A stretch of DNA of 64,000 nucleotides, taken from NCBI GenBank assembly GCA_905214495.1, contig CAJMLW010000003.1:54439-118438 (forward strand), in the 5' to 3' direction. Shown here piece after piece: positions 25,858 through 34,835 of this stretch. The position numbers and the translations under genes were made by a program. How positions within the stretch are numbered: the stretch's first letter is position 1; the number at the start of each line of letters is the position of its first letter. The notes under the pieces were generated by a model. The model searched no databases. It had not been told where the DNA came from and saw only the letters and a program-made list of their open reading frames with translations. The stretch comes from an uncultured bacterium (GTDB lineage Bacteria; Bacillota; Negativicutes; Veillonellales; Veillonellaceae).

Positions 25858-25894
25858 AAAGCTCTACTTTAGATTGATCTAAGGTAGAGCTTTT
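25858..25894 (+). terminator. Terminator after the PD-(D/E)XK gene
   Basis: AAAGCTCTAC and GTAGAGCTTTT arms around a partly paired TTTAGATTGATCTAAG loop. Confidence 0.85.
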
Positions 25895-26063
25895 ATGTAT
25901 TAATAATCATATAAGTGAGATAGCTTAATAGCAGTGTATATTTAATAATAGTTAAATATATTTATCCTAAATTAATTGAATTTTGATATTAAAAATCCGA
26001 TAATGTAATTAATAATGAAAAAAGTGTGAAGTTATTGTAGTCGTTTGTATAAGGGGTTTTATT

Positions 26064-26531
26064 GTGGGCTTTTTTAGATTTAGACGATCGATAAAGATTG
26101 CACCAGGAATTAAAATTAACCTTAATAAGAAAAGTACTAGTCTTACTATTGGTCGTAGAGGAATTCATACAACTATAAATGGATCCGGTGTTCGGAATAC
26201 TATAGAACTTCCAGGCAGTGGTCTTTCCTATACCTCATATCAAAAGTTTGATAATACCTCAGTTAATACAGGAGTTCCTTATACACGTGTCTGTCCTAAT
26301 TGTGGGCATAATATGCGAAAGGCTTGGGTGAATTGTCCTAAGTGTAGTTTTAATTTATTATCTATATATACTGAGCAGAAAACAAGTCAGCCTTCAGAAC
26401 CTAGTTGGGATGATGTAAAAAAGGATTATTCTAATCTAAAAAATGAGATTAATACAAATAAAACAGAGACCGGTTGCGGCTGTTTGATGATGATATTTAT
26501 AGTTTTAATTATTTATTGGCTTCTAAGTTGA
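26064..26531 (+). CDS. DUF4236 protein with zinc ribbon and C-terminal membrane helix
   Basis: 155 residues. The first 60 (MGFFRFRRSIKIAPGIKINL, KKSTSLTIGRRGIHTTINGSG) match DUF4236. A zinc ribbon follows (VCPNCGHNMRKAWVNCPKCSF, CxxC-x12-CxxC, about 85-105), then a polar linker and a C-terminal hydrophobic helix (MMIFIVLIIYWLL) preceded by GCGC. Starts at GTG, with AAGGGG upstream. It lies just before the His-Xaa-Ser cassette, but I see no functional link. Probably tail-anchored. Confidence 0.8.
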   Translation: MGFFRFRRSIKIAPGIKINLNKKSTSLTIGRRGIHTTINGSGVRNTIELPGSGLSYTSYQKFDNTSVNTGVPYTRVCPNCGHNMRKAWVNCPKCSFNLLSIYTEQKTSQPSEPSWDDVKKDYSNLKNEINTNKTETGCGCLMMIFIVLIIYWLLS

Positions 26532-26566
26532 TTTGATTTTCATAGTTATAAAAAGTGAGGGGTATT

Positions 26567-27313
26567 ATGAAAAAGTCTAAAAAAGCGTGGTTAACATTTG
26601 TCACAGTTAGTTCTTGGGTGTTAGCACAATTGGGGTTACCTACTGCTGCGCAAGCTTGGGCACCTTATTCCGATGATTTGCAAAATCTTGATCATAATGG
26701 TGCAGTTAATCTTAATAAGTTTAAAGGGACTACATTTAAGTCGAAAGATAGCTTACCTCAAAAACAAATATTTGATAGTATTGATGGTATTTTTTCTAAT
26801 GATTTAGTGGAAATGGCACATTATAGTCATAGATCTCATTCTTCTCATAGATCCCATTATTCTCACTATTCTAGTTCTTATGGAGGTGGTGGATATTCTG
26901 GAGGCTACTCAAGTGGATCATCAGGCTCTTCTAGTAGTGAATATGTAGCCCCTGCACAACCTAGCGATGTTTTACCGATTGCAGATATACAAAAACAACT
27001 TAATGATTTAGGTTATTCTGTTGGAACGGTAGATGGTCAAAAAGGGCCGGATACTGTTCAAGCTATTAAGAATTTCCAAATAGAATATGGGTTACCGGTA
27101 TCTGGTATTGTGGATTGGCAAACAGAGGCATATTTAAATAGTACTAATATTAATATTGTTCGAGCTGGACTACAACGACATGGTTATAAGTTCTCATCTG
27201 GCAGTGGTCGCACACAAGAGGTTGTTGCAGCTATATATGATTTCCAAGCTAGACATGGATTACCACAAAATGGTCGGATATATTTAAAAATGAAACAAGC
27301 CTTAGGTGTTTAG
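26567..27313 (+). CDS. hxsA: HxsA: secreted His-Xaa-Ser repeat protein with peptidoglycan-binding domains
   Basis: 248 residues, the putative substrate of the cassette. A signal peptide (to about AQA, residue 30) and a spacer lead to six tandem His-Xaa-Ser triplets (residues 85-102: HYS HRS HSS HRS HYS HYS), a Gly/Ser/Tyr-rich tract (103-125), and two PG_binding_1-like repeats (IQKQLNDLGYSVGTVDGQKG and LQRHGYKFSSGSG blocks). The family is known as the His-Xaa-Ser system protein HxsA; the modification that HxsB/HxsC place on the repeats is unknown to me. ATG at 26567 follows GTGAGGGG. The stop is one base before the hxsD start, so the four genes form one tight operon. Confidence 0.93.
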   Translation: MKKSKKAWLTFVTVSSWVLAQLGLPTAAQAWAPYSDDLQNLDHNGAVNLNKFKGTTFKSKDSLPQKQIFDSIDGIFSNDLVEMAHYSHRSHSSHRSHYSHYSSSYGGGGYSGGYSSGSSGSSSSEYVAPAQPSDVLPIADIQKQLNDLGYSVGTVDGQKGPDTVQAIKNFQIEYGLPVSGIVDWQTEAYLNSTNINIVRAGLQRHGYKFSSGSGRTQEVVAAIYDFQARHGLPQNGRIYLKMKQALGV

Positions 27314-27314
27314 T

Positions 27315-27644
27315 ATGGCAAATTACTTTATCAGAAAAGAAAATGACTTCATTTATTTTGTTGAATTGAAGAAAGAGTTTTATGAGCCTAAAGCTGTTAT
27401 GTATGCAGCAAATATGTTTACTGATCAGTGCCATATTAAAGTTGATGAAATAGACTTCGATACTGTTGGTGTTTGGTTTAAGTTAAAATTAGAAGCTGAT
27501 AAAGATAAGTTAGAAAAGTTATTGGGCGACTTTTGTAATGAAGCACTAAAAAAACAGGTTCAAATTGATTTAGATGATAGATTTGGTAAGCTTAGAGAGA
27601 TTATTTATCATAAAGCATTTGATAAAGCAGGAGGAATAGACTAG
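27315..27644 (+). CDS. hxsD: HxsD: small partner protein of the His-Xaa-Ser system
   Basis: 109 residues, no signal peptide, charged and helical, with a central DQCHIKVDEIDFDTVGVWFK. The size and position between hxsA and two radical-SAM genes identify HxsD. By analogy with other radical-SAM peptide systems it may bind substrate or leader for the enzymes (inference). Start taken as ATG 27315 (MANYFIRKENDFIYF); GTG 27306 overlaps hxsA. The stop overlaps the hxsB start by one base. Confidence 0.85.
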   Translation: MANYFIRKENDFIYFVELKKEFYEPKAVMYAANMFTDQCHIKVDEIDFDTVGVWFKLKLEADKDKLEKLLGDFCNEALKKQVQIDLDDRFGKLREIIYHKAFDKAGGID

Positions 27645-29080
27645 TGTCATTACTCCCTGAATTACATTATTTGCCATTTTGGTTTACAGAGTTACCAAAT
27701 GGAGTAATGGTTTTAGTTAATCAAGGTGGCGAACATTTATTTATAAATCGTGATGAATTCAATCATATTTTAAGTAAAGATATTGATAGAAATTCAGATT
27801 TTTATTTTGCTTTAAAGGACAAACAGTTTTTAGCAGATGACTACGATCTCGAGATTCAACTTGATGTATTAGCTAACCAATTAAAGAGTAGAAAAGCATA
27901 TTTAGATGATTTTACATCATTACATATGATTGTTGTAACAGCACGATGTAATTTTAATTGTCGGTACTGTCATGCTAGTAGTGCAAATGAAAAAGAGCAT
28001 GACTTAGATTTAGATTGGCCTACAGCAAAGCATATTGTGAATAAGATTTTTGAATCTCCATCACCGATTATAAAAATAGAATTTCAAGGTGGTGAACCGC
28101 TATTAAACTGGCCTATTATTAAAGATATTATAGAATATGCAGAAATAGTAAACCGGATTGCTAAGAGACGATTAGAATTTGTTATTTGCACTAATTTAAT
28201 ATTGGTTACTAAAGATATCTTAGAATATTGTAAAAGCCATAATATTGCAATCTCTACATCTCTTGATGGAGATCAGAAGATACAAAACTATAATCGTAAG
28301 CCGCGAGGCCCTATTGATGGGTATAAGGTGTTTGAAGAAAAATTAGCTCTGACTAGATTCATTTTAGGTCAAGATGGCGCATCACCATTGCTTACTGTTA
28401 GTAAGACTAATTTAAATAGTTTGCCTCTTGTTGTTGATGAATATATTAAACATGATTTTCATGGGATTTTTATTCGTGCTCTAAATCCTTATGGTAATGC
28501 TGTAGATAATGTAAATACGTTAGGCTATTCAACAGAAGAGTTTCTCAGAGCTTATAAGAATGTTTTGAACTATATTATTCAAAAAAATATAGAAGGCTAT
28601 CATTTTATTGAGTATTATGCAGCATTACTATTAGAACGTATTTTGACACCTTTTAGTACTGGATTTGTCGATTTGCAATCTCCGTGTGGCAATATCATAA
28701 GTGGTGTTATTTACGATTATAACGGCTATGTTTATGCGTCAGACGAAGGGCGTATGTTAGCACGACGTGGAGATAAACGGTTCTGTTTAGGTCATGTGAA
28801 AGCTAATACTTGGAATGAGCTCTTCAAAGGTGATGTTGCTAAAGAGGTTGTTAAAGCATCTTGTGTTGAATGCTTACCTGAATGTGCAACCTGTGCATAT
28901 CAACTATATTGTGGCGCAGATCCTGTACGATATTATGCTGAAAATGGGACTCTTGAAGGGCATCGACCAAGTAGTAGTTTCTGTCAGAAAACTAAAGGTG
29001 CGTTAGACTATATTTTCTATCTATTAAGTTTAAACGATGATAGGATCAATAAAGTCTTTTGGTCATGGATTAATTATTGA
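27644..29080 (+). CDS. hxsB: HxsB: radical-SAM enzyme of the His-Xaa-Ser system
   Basis: 478 residues. Radical-SAM cluster motif C102-x3-C106-x2-C109 (TARCNFNCRYCHAS), the EFQGGEPLLNW motif that contacts AdoMet, and a C-terminal SPASM/twitch-like Cys cluster (CVECLPECATCAYQLYCGA with a later FCQK). These auxiliary cysteines suggest one or two more Fe-S clusters, as in peptide-modifying enzymes such as the anSMEs. It starts at GTG with CAGGAGG upstream, overlapping hxsD. Likely acts in the cytoplasm on HxsA before export. Confidence 0.93.
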   Translation: MSLLPELHYLPFWFTELPNGVMVLVNQGGEHLFINRDEFNHILSKDIDRNSDFYFALKDKQFLADDYDLEIQLDVLANQLKSRKAYLDDFTSLHMIVVTARCNFNCRYCHASSANEKEHDLDLDWPTAKHIVNKIFESPSPIIKIEFQGGEPLLNWPIIKDIIEYAEIVNRIAKRRLEFVICTNLILVTKDILEYCKSHNIAISTSLDGDQKIQNYNRKPRGPIDGYKVFEEKLALTRFILGQDGASPLLTVSKTNLNSLPLVVDEYIKHDFHGIFIRALNPYGNAVDNVNTLGYSTEEFLRAYKNVLNYIIQKNIEGYHFIEYYAALLLERILTPFSTGFVDLQSPCGNIISGVIYDYNGYVYASDEGRMLARRGDKRFCLGHVKANTWNELFKGDVAKEVVKASCVECLPECATCAYQLYCGADPVRYYAENGTLEGHRPSSSFCQKTKGALDYIFYLLSLNDDRINKVFWSWINY

Positions 29081-29088
29081 GGTTGATA

Positions 29089-30120
29089 ATGTTAAGTACA
29101 AAAATTGAAGGTATTAATATCGAACAACCCTATATAGGCAAAGTGTATATAGAAGATGACTTAATTACTTGTAATAATGGTCGGCGCAAATTAACACTTT
29201 CACCAAATGACTTTCTTAATTATGAGTCAGGCGATATTATCTCTATTATGCCTACTGGGATTGTTTCTATTTTATATCGTACTAGCTGGCAAGATCTAAC
29301 ACTTTTTATTACAAATCAATGTAATAGTGCCTGCATAATGTGCCCTCAAGTTTGTGATAATTCTGGTCATTTTTTAAATATGAATTTACAAATACTAGAG
29401 TTAAGGCCTGAGAATGTAAAGCATATAGGTATTACTGGAGGAGAGCCTACTGTTTTTCCTGATGTAGTTGTTGCGTTGCTAAATCGGGTCCATGATACTT
29501 ATCCAGATACTCCGGTCTCTTTTTTGACTAATGGTCGTGCGTTTAAAAACTTGAAACTAGTTAAAAAAATTACGAGTATTGGTCATTCTAAATTACTTTT
29601 CTGTATTCCCTTATATGCAGCAAATTATGAACAGCATGACTACATAGTTGGTAGTAAGGGGGCATTTGTTGATACTATTAAAGGGATTTTTAACCTATTT
29701 AGAATGAGGCAATTAGTAGAAATTAGAACTGTTTTATTCAGTAAGACTATAGGTAATATTAAGTTGTTAGCTGATTATATAGCTAGAAATTTACCATTTG
29801 TGCGTCATGTTGCTATTATGGGAATGGAATACAGTGGATATGCAGCTAAAAATAGTAAGGAATTTTGGATAGATCCTTTTGATTATAAAGAGATAGTTGA
29901 CTCTGCAGTATTATCATTACATAGACGAGGTATGATGACCTCGATTTATAACATACCTTTGTGTTTGCTGACAGAACGTGTGCGATTTTTAGCAAGAGAT
30001 AGTATTTCTGCTTGGAAAAAGACTTACCCTATTTGTTGCAATACTTGTAGTGTAAAAGAACAATGCTGTGGTATTTTTGAAACATCTATCAATATAAGTG
30101 AGCATATTATACCTTTATAA
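29089..30120 (+). CDS. hxsC: HxsC: second radical-SAM enzyme of the His-Xaa-Ser system
   Basis: 343 residues. C78-x3-C82-x2-C85 (TNQCNSACIMCPQVCD) is the radical-SAM motif and GITGGEPTVFP the AdoMet-contact motif. An N-terminal beta-rich leader of about 65 residues precedes the barrel, and a C-terminal Cys set (CCNTCSVKEQCCG) could bind another cluster. ATG at 29089 follows GAGG; the frame opens at 29077, overlapping hxsB. Two distinct radical-SAM enzymes acting on one substrate is the hallmark of the system. No terminator is visible after it; a decayed secreted-protein gene follows. Confidence 0.93.
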   Translation: MLSTKIEGINIEQPYIGKVYIEDDLITCNNGRRKLTLSPNDFLNYESGDIISIMPTGIVSILYRTSWQDLTLFITNQCNSACIMCPQVCDNSGHFLNMNLQILELRPENVKHIGITGGEPTVFPDVVVALLNRVHDTYPDTPVSFLTNGRAFKNLKLVKKITSIGHSKLLFCIPLYAANYEQHDYIVGSKGAFVDTIKGIFNLFRMRQLVEIRTVLFSKTIGNIKLLADYIARNLPFVRHVAIMGMEYSGYAAKNSKEFWIDPFDYKEIVDSAVLSLHRRGMMTSIYNIPLCLLTERVRFLARDSISAWKKTYPICCNTCSVKEQCCGIFETSINISEHIIPL

Positions 30121-30160
30121 AGATATAAATATTGAAGCCTTGTTAAATTAGGTGAAGTTT

Positions 30161-30650
30161 ATGAAAATTAAATCAATTTTTGTTTTAATTTTGTTAGTAT
30201 GTCTTTATTCAAATGTTTTTGCTGCTATATCCTCAAAATTTATTTGATAATCCTAGTTATCTATTAATTCATGCGCGACAGGATAAAGCTATTTATATGG
30301 ATGCCTCTTCCATAGTAGTAAAAATCAATACAAAAGAGGAGTTGCTATTAGCGGTTAATGAAGTTTCTGCAAGTTTTAATTATGATCGATTAACTGATAT
30401 CGAATCTTTTGAGGCAATCGATCAAGTCCGGACTTTTTGGTATTATAAACCATTAAATGAAAATAAGACTTATATGACACATGCAGTAATAGATGGAAAT
30501 GATATATTATTACCTCCGTATATAGGGTGGAAATATGTATACTATTCAACTGATAATGGTTATAGCTGGATGCCATTTGACACTACTGTTAATTCTGGAC
30601 CTACAAGAATTCAGGCAAGAGCATTTAACTTGATTATGCAAAATATTTAA
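30161..30650 (+). pseudogene. Frameshifted small secreted protein gene
   Basis: A good signal peptide (MKIKSIFVLILLVCLYSNVF, after AGGTGAAG) starts at 30161 and stops after 28 codons, while the next frame, from about 30224, carries a mature domain with KAIYMDASSIVVKI, the I-x-x-S-V signature of the Adhesin_E-like family here. Removing one base at GCTGCTATATCC (about 30222-30226) joins the two as FAAYPQNLFDNPSY. The shift is real in this sequence unless it is an assembly error. Not clearly part of the hxs cassette. Confidence 0.75.
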
Positions 30651-30717
30651 TATATAAAAATAAGCTTTGTTCCTAGTAAAAGGAGACGTAGTAGTGTACT
30701 GAATTAGTGATTTCTTT

Positions 30718-30880
30718 GTGGCAATAATGGGGATGTTTATTACAGGCGGTATTAGTGCATTTGCCATGAGTATGGATAATTACCAGAAGTATGAATTAGC
30801 ATTTTATCAAAAGGTAATTGATAAAAAATTAAAACTAGTAAATATTATCTGTAAGTTTAGGAAAAATGTATATCAATGTT
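30718..30880 (+). pseudogene. Possible remnant of a secreted protein gene
   Basis: The frame reads VAIMGMFITGGISAFAMSMD, which looks like a signal-peptide core and cleavage site, then YQKYELAFYQKVID. No start codon is properly spaced from AAAGGAG at 30679 and the frame runs into the terminator at 30881. I read it as a decayed gene and not an intact one. Confidence 0.35.
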
Positions 30881-30920
30881 ACCACCTAGAATTGTTTCTA
30901 GGTGGTATTTATGTTTTTAT
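30881..30920 (+). terminator. Terminator
   Basis: ACCACCTAGA-ATTGTT-TCTAGGTGGT followed by ATTTATGTTTTT; separates the hxs region from the GHKL module. Confidence 0.85.
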
Positions 30921-31054
30921 ATTAACTTATTTTGATCTATCAGGGTTCTTATTTTATGGGGAGTTGTAATTTATTTTGGATGAAAAAAATATGAAAAAGT
31001 ACTATAATTAATTTATTATACTCGTATTTTTATTAGTTGTGTGAGGGGTTATTC

Positions 31055-33043
31055 ATGAAATATTGGGAGTTCCCGGGTGGATTTGGTCTTACACCTACCG
31101 GGTCTAATGGTGCAGGGATAGAAACATTCTTAGATAATATTCCTATGTCATTAACTCGTGAGGTTTTACAAAACTCTATTGATGCTCATCAAAAAGATCT
31201 TGATGCGCCTGTTCGTGTTGAGTTTAAATTTGAAACGATTCAGGCAAAAGAAATTTTAGGTGAAAATGAATTAATAAATGATATTTTGCCTAAAGCTGAA
31301 CGTTTTTGGAAAGAGAAGAATAATGCAGATACATTGCATTATTTAAAGAGCTTTAAGTCGGTATTAACTAGTGAGACTATCGAAATGCTAGTTATTAGTG
31401 ACTATAATACAACTGGTCTAAATAATCAGAACTTCGTTTCCCTTGTTGAAGGTGATGGTTATTCTGAAAAGTCTGATGAGACTTCAGCGGGCAGTAAAGG
31501 CATTGGTAAGGCCGCTCCATTTGCCGCATCTAATTTGCGTACAGTTTTTTATAATAGTATGTCTACTAATGATGGAAATAAATTTGCAGGAGTTATCAAT
31601 TTTGTATCTTATCGTGATGATGAGAAAGTCTCTTTTGATGGATCTACGGCTAGTTATATTACACAATCACGAGGACGTTTGTCTAATGATATCGAGGTAC
31701 CAACGAGATTTACGCAGAATCGACAAGAGTATGGTACAGACTTGTTTGTAATGGGTTTAAAGAAGATAGAGAATTGGAAGGAAAAAATTATTTTAGCGGT
31801 CCTCAATAATTTTCTTGTAGCTCTTCAGAATAATAAACTTGAAGTTGTTGTTGGTGATGAAAAAATTAATCAACTGACATTATCAGACTATTTGAAGTCT
31901 ATTAAAGAGACCTTAAAAATTGGTGAATATAATCTTTCTACGGATGAAAGAAATACTTTCTACAATACGTACTCTTATTATTTAGCGCTTTCATCTGAAA
32001 ATAAAAAAATCTTTACTATTCCTGAAGAATGGATAGAAGAGTATTCATTCATAGAAGATACTGATAATGCCACTTTATATTTAGTGTTAGATGAAGAACA
32101 TCCTACAAGACGAGTTCTTCAAACTAGACGAAGTGGTATGACTATATTTGAAAGAAATCGTATTAATGGGTCCATTCCATTCTCGGGTGTTTTCTATGCT
32201 ACAGGTCATAAATTAAACGTTTTCTTGAAAAAGTTAGAAAATGTTAATCATGATAATTGGAGTACAGATCGAGAAGATGATAGTAATCGAAAAAAATCGG
32301 AGCAATTCTTAAAGGCCTTATATCATTGGTATAAAGCAAAAGTTGAAGAATGTTTTGGTAGTGAAGATGGAGAAGCTATTAAAGCTTTTGGCTTAAATGA
32401 TTTGCTGCCTATGATGGCACCTAAAGATGGGGATGACGATAAGACTGAGGATAGTGGTATTACTTCTCGAGTTAGTAATGTTTCAATTAAAGAGAAAGCC
32501 TCTAAGCCGAGTGTCACTGATGAGGCTTCAGAGTCTAAAACATTAGACCGTATTATGACTGAAATTGAGTTAGGAGATGGTGATTCTACAGGTTCCGGTA
32601 GCGAACGTAAAGGTGAAGGTGGAGGAAATTCTTCTGATAATCAGTATGGTCATGGTGAGGATGAGCCAGGCGAACAAGGTGAAGTGGATGGTGGAGACTC
32701 TAGTGTAAGTGTTAAATTTACTGAAGTAAATAATCCAGACTACTTAAAGATGAAGATTATTGATGTAGATTCTGACAATGGAATGTATAGATTAATTGGT
32801 ACTACGACTAAACGTAAGAATCGCTTAGGTTTTTCTTTCCAATCTATCGGTGAGAATGGAGTTGCCTATAATAAAACCATAAAAGAAGTAAGTTCAAATA
32901 GTGGAAATCAAGTTAAATTACATGGTTCTAAAAAGTTTAGTGTAGAAGACTTAGAAATCAATAAACGGTTTGTTGTAGATTTCACTATCGAAGATCGTAT
33001 GCGTGTGAAGATGAAAGGGGTTACATATGAACTTAAAAGCTGA
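31055..33043 (+). CDS. GHKL-type ATPase, first gene of a candidate defence module
   Basis: 662 residues. GHKL ATPase motifs in the MORC/MutL/Hsp90 style: REVLQNSIDAH (N-box), VISDYNTTGL (in place of DxGxG) and SAGSKGIGKAAPFAAS (lid). A transducer-like region follows (to about 370), then RRSGMTIFERNRI and GVFYATGHKLN, a Glu/Gly/Asp-rich disordered linker (about 510-555), and a small C-terminal beta domain. Prokaryotic MORC-like ATPases are found in restriction and defence loci with helicases and nucleases. ATG 31055 follows GTGAGGGG. It overlaps the next gene by 17 bases, showing one operon of at least three genes. Confidence 0.82.
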   Translation: MKYWEFPGGFGLTPTGSNGAGIETFLDNIPMSLTREVLQNSIDAHQKDLDAPVRVEFKFETIQAKEILGENELINDILPKAERFWKEKNNADTLHYLKSFKSVLTSETIEMLVISDYNTTGLNNQNFVSLVEGDGYSEKSDETSAGSKGIGKAAPFAASNLRTVFYNSMSTNDGNKFAGVINFVSYRDDEKVSFDGSTASYITQSRGRLSNDIEVPTRFTQNRQEYGTDLFVMGLKKIENWKEKIILAVLNNFLVALQNNKLEVVVGDEKINQLTLSDYLKSIKETLKIGEYNLSTDERNTFYNTYSYYLALSSENKKIFTIPEEWIEEYSFIEDTDNATLYLVLDEEHPTRRVLQTRRSGMTIFERNRINGSIPFSGVFYATGHKLNVFLKKLENVNHDNWSTDREDDSNRKKSEQFLKALYHWYKAKVEECFGSEDGEAIKAFGLNDLLPMMAPKDGDDDKTEDSGITSRVSNVSIKEKASKPSVTDEASESKTLDRIMTEIELGDGDSTGSGSERKGEGGGNSSDNQYGHGEDEPGEQGEVDGGDSSVSVKFTEVNNPDYLKMKIIDVDSDNGMYRLIGTTTKRKNRLGFSFQSIGENGVAYNKTIKEVSSNSGNQVKLHGSKKFSVEDLEINKRFVVDFTIEDRMRVKMKGVTYELKS

Positions 33044-33875
33044 TTTATTTCCATATCCTGTTCTAACCCCTGAGTTAGATGATTATCTTGATAATAGTAG
33101 TTTTGATGCTCAAATTAATGTGAACCCTGAAAGCTCAGGTGTTATTTCTGTTGCCGCTAATTTTAAACTTGATAATCAAGGCTTAAAAGAATTGGTGGAC
33201 TCTGGTAATGCTCGTTATGCACTTCATGTAGAAGGTGTAGCTAGTAGTTATCGTAAATTATGGACTAATAATGAGGATCAAACTTTCATAAGAAATACTA
33301 TATTTGAAGGGGATATTCGTAAAAAGCTACAAATCAATGCTATGGTTATTGCTAATGCGGATATTGATAACTATTCAAATATTAACTTCAATGATCTATA
33401 TTATGATGAAGACTATGCGGTTACAAATTTAAAAAAAGGTGATATTTTAGCTTTTTTACCTACTAAAGAAGTTGTAATAGATCTTGAGTCTGGTCGTAGT
33501 GGAACTGAGTCCATATTCACTGTAGCACCTCATAACGAGCCATATATGAATGTAGAGTTGAGCGGAGATACTATTGTTTTAAATCTTCCTACAGAGGTAT
33601 TTTCTATATATAAACATTGTGGAAATAGCATTCAATCTAAAGAATATTTTATTTCACTCTTCTTTATTCCTGCATTAACTTTTGTGTTATCAGAAATTAA
33701 GAATAAGAATGTATCAGAAGATTTGAATTGGTATCAATCTATAGATGCCCTATTAACGCAAGAAGGAATTAATCTAAATAATGAAAGTACATTAGCTATA
33801 GCTCAGCGTTTGTTGAATTGTCCGTTGATCAAAAGTGTACATGATAAGTTTGCTGGAGATGAAGTAAATGACTAG
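33027..33875 (+). CDS. Unrecognised protein, second gene of the GHKL module
   Basis: 282 residues that I cannot assign. No signal peptide, membrane helix or Cys motif. The first part looks like paired beta strands (FDAQINVNPESSGVISVAAN, ARYALHVEGVASSYRKLW), then a long region with GDILAFLPTKEVVIDLESG, and a helical C-terminus (YFISLFFIPALTFVLSEIK). Start ATG 33027 overlaps the GHKL gene and its AAAGGGG lies inside that gene. The tight coupling argues that the protein binds or is stoichiometric with the ATPase (inference). Confidence 0.75.
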   Translation: MNLKADLFPYPVLTPELDDYLDNSSFDAQINVNPESSGVISVAANFKLDNQGLKELVDSGNARYALHVEGVASSYRKLWTNNEDQTFIRNTIFEGDIRKKLQINAMVIANADIDNYSNINFNDLYYDEDYAVTNLKKGDILAFLPTKEVVIDLESGRSGTESIFTVAPHNEPYMNVELSGDTIVLNLPTEVFSIYKHCGNSIQSKEYFISLFFIPALTFVLSEIKNKNVSEDLNWYQSIDALLTQEGINLNNESTLAIAQRLLNCPLIKSVHDKFAGDEVND

Positions 33876-34704
33876 ATATATTAAATATGTAACGGATGAA
33901 TTTCTAAAAGAGTTTAAAAATGAATTCCTTGTAAAGTATGCGCACCTTTATAAAAGTAATGATATGGATAAATTAAAAGCTATTTTTTCTGATCTTAATC
34001 ATGTTATAGAGACAAGTATCGAGTACGAGTATGAACCATTAGAGGTTGAACCTAAGGAATATGATGCGGATATTGTAAGACGTAATATTAGACGTGTCTG
34101 GGAAAGCCTTAAGGTATTAACTCCAGTTCAAGCTGAAATGGAGAAAATTTGGGTTGCATTAGCCCATACAGATTATCTCGATTATCAGATTGGAATTTTT
34201 AATAGCCAAATTGCTAATCCTGATAATAAAAAGCGTGAAGAATCTAGTTTAAAATCACGTACTATTTTTGTTAATGGTGCAAAACGCTCTTTAGCTATAC
34301 ATAATCTTGCAATTTTATGGTGGTTGGCATATTACTTTAGAGATGATCAAAATATAGAGGCTCCATATCATTTAATAGACTTTTTTGTGTCTACTCCATA
34401 TCGTGGTAATGCGGTAGCTCTTTTATCTAGTAATATTATTTCTAATAAAGAAATTGCATTAGGTATCTTGGAAGCCGTAAAAGTTCTTATAGAAGAAGAT
34501 GGCATGGTTGTAAACCGCTTCCCTTACTCTGAAGCCGGTAAAATCTTAAACGAGGTCGGTGGTGTTAGAATTTTAGACACTCTCACCCGTGAAGAAGTTA
34601 AAGCCATTCTAATTAAAAATCTCCCTAATTCACAAAAGATTACATTTAATATCAATATTAAATCTAGTAATAATTTATTAGTAGCAAATAATTCTATATT
34701 CTAA
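33868..34704 (+). CDS. Unrecognised protein, third gene of the GHKL module
   Basis: 278 residues, overlapping the previous gene by 8 bases. Mostly helical, no export signal. The central block RNIRRVWESLKVLTPVQAEM then KIWVALAHTDYLDYQIG and LAILWWLAYYF is Trp/Tyr-rich and resembles a conserved core seen in proteins of defence neighbourhoods, but I cannot name the family with confidence. No nuclease motif is visible. AGATGAAGTAAATG provides a weak ribosome binding site, so translation is probably coupled. Confidence 0.72.
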   Translation: MTRYIKYVTDEFLKEFKNEFLVKYAHLYKSNDMDKLKAIFSDLNHVIETSIEYEYEPLEVEPKEYDADIVRRNIRRVWESLKVLTPVQAEMEKIWVALAHTDYLDYQIGIFNSQIANPDNKKREESSLKSRTIFVNGAKRSLAIHNLAILWWLAYYFRDDQNIEAPYHLIDFFVSTPYRGNAVALLSSNIISNKEIALGILEAVKVLIEEDGMVVNRFPYSEAGKILNEVGGVRILDTLTREEVKAILIKNLPNSQKITFNINIKSSNNLLVANNSIF

Positions 34705-34835
34705 TTTAATAAAGATATAGGTGGAGTAAAAAAATTTTACCGTTGATGAGATTTAGAGTTAACTTGTTTATATTAAGGACAGAGATAAAAATTTGCCAAG
34801 GGTTTTAGTATTAATATTTGATTGGAGGATTATAT

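Noticed and set aside
34705..34835. Weak similarity between the gap before the DUF262 gene and the sequence after it (GATGAG...TAGAGTTA)
   Set aside because: Only scattered short AT-rich matches; not enough to call a duplication or attachment site.
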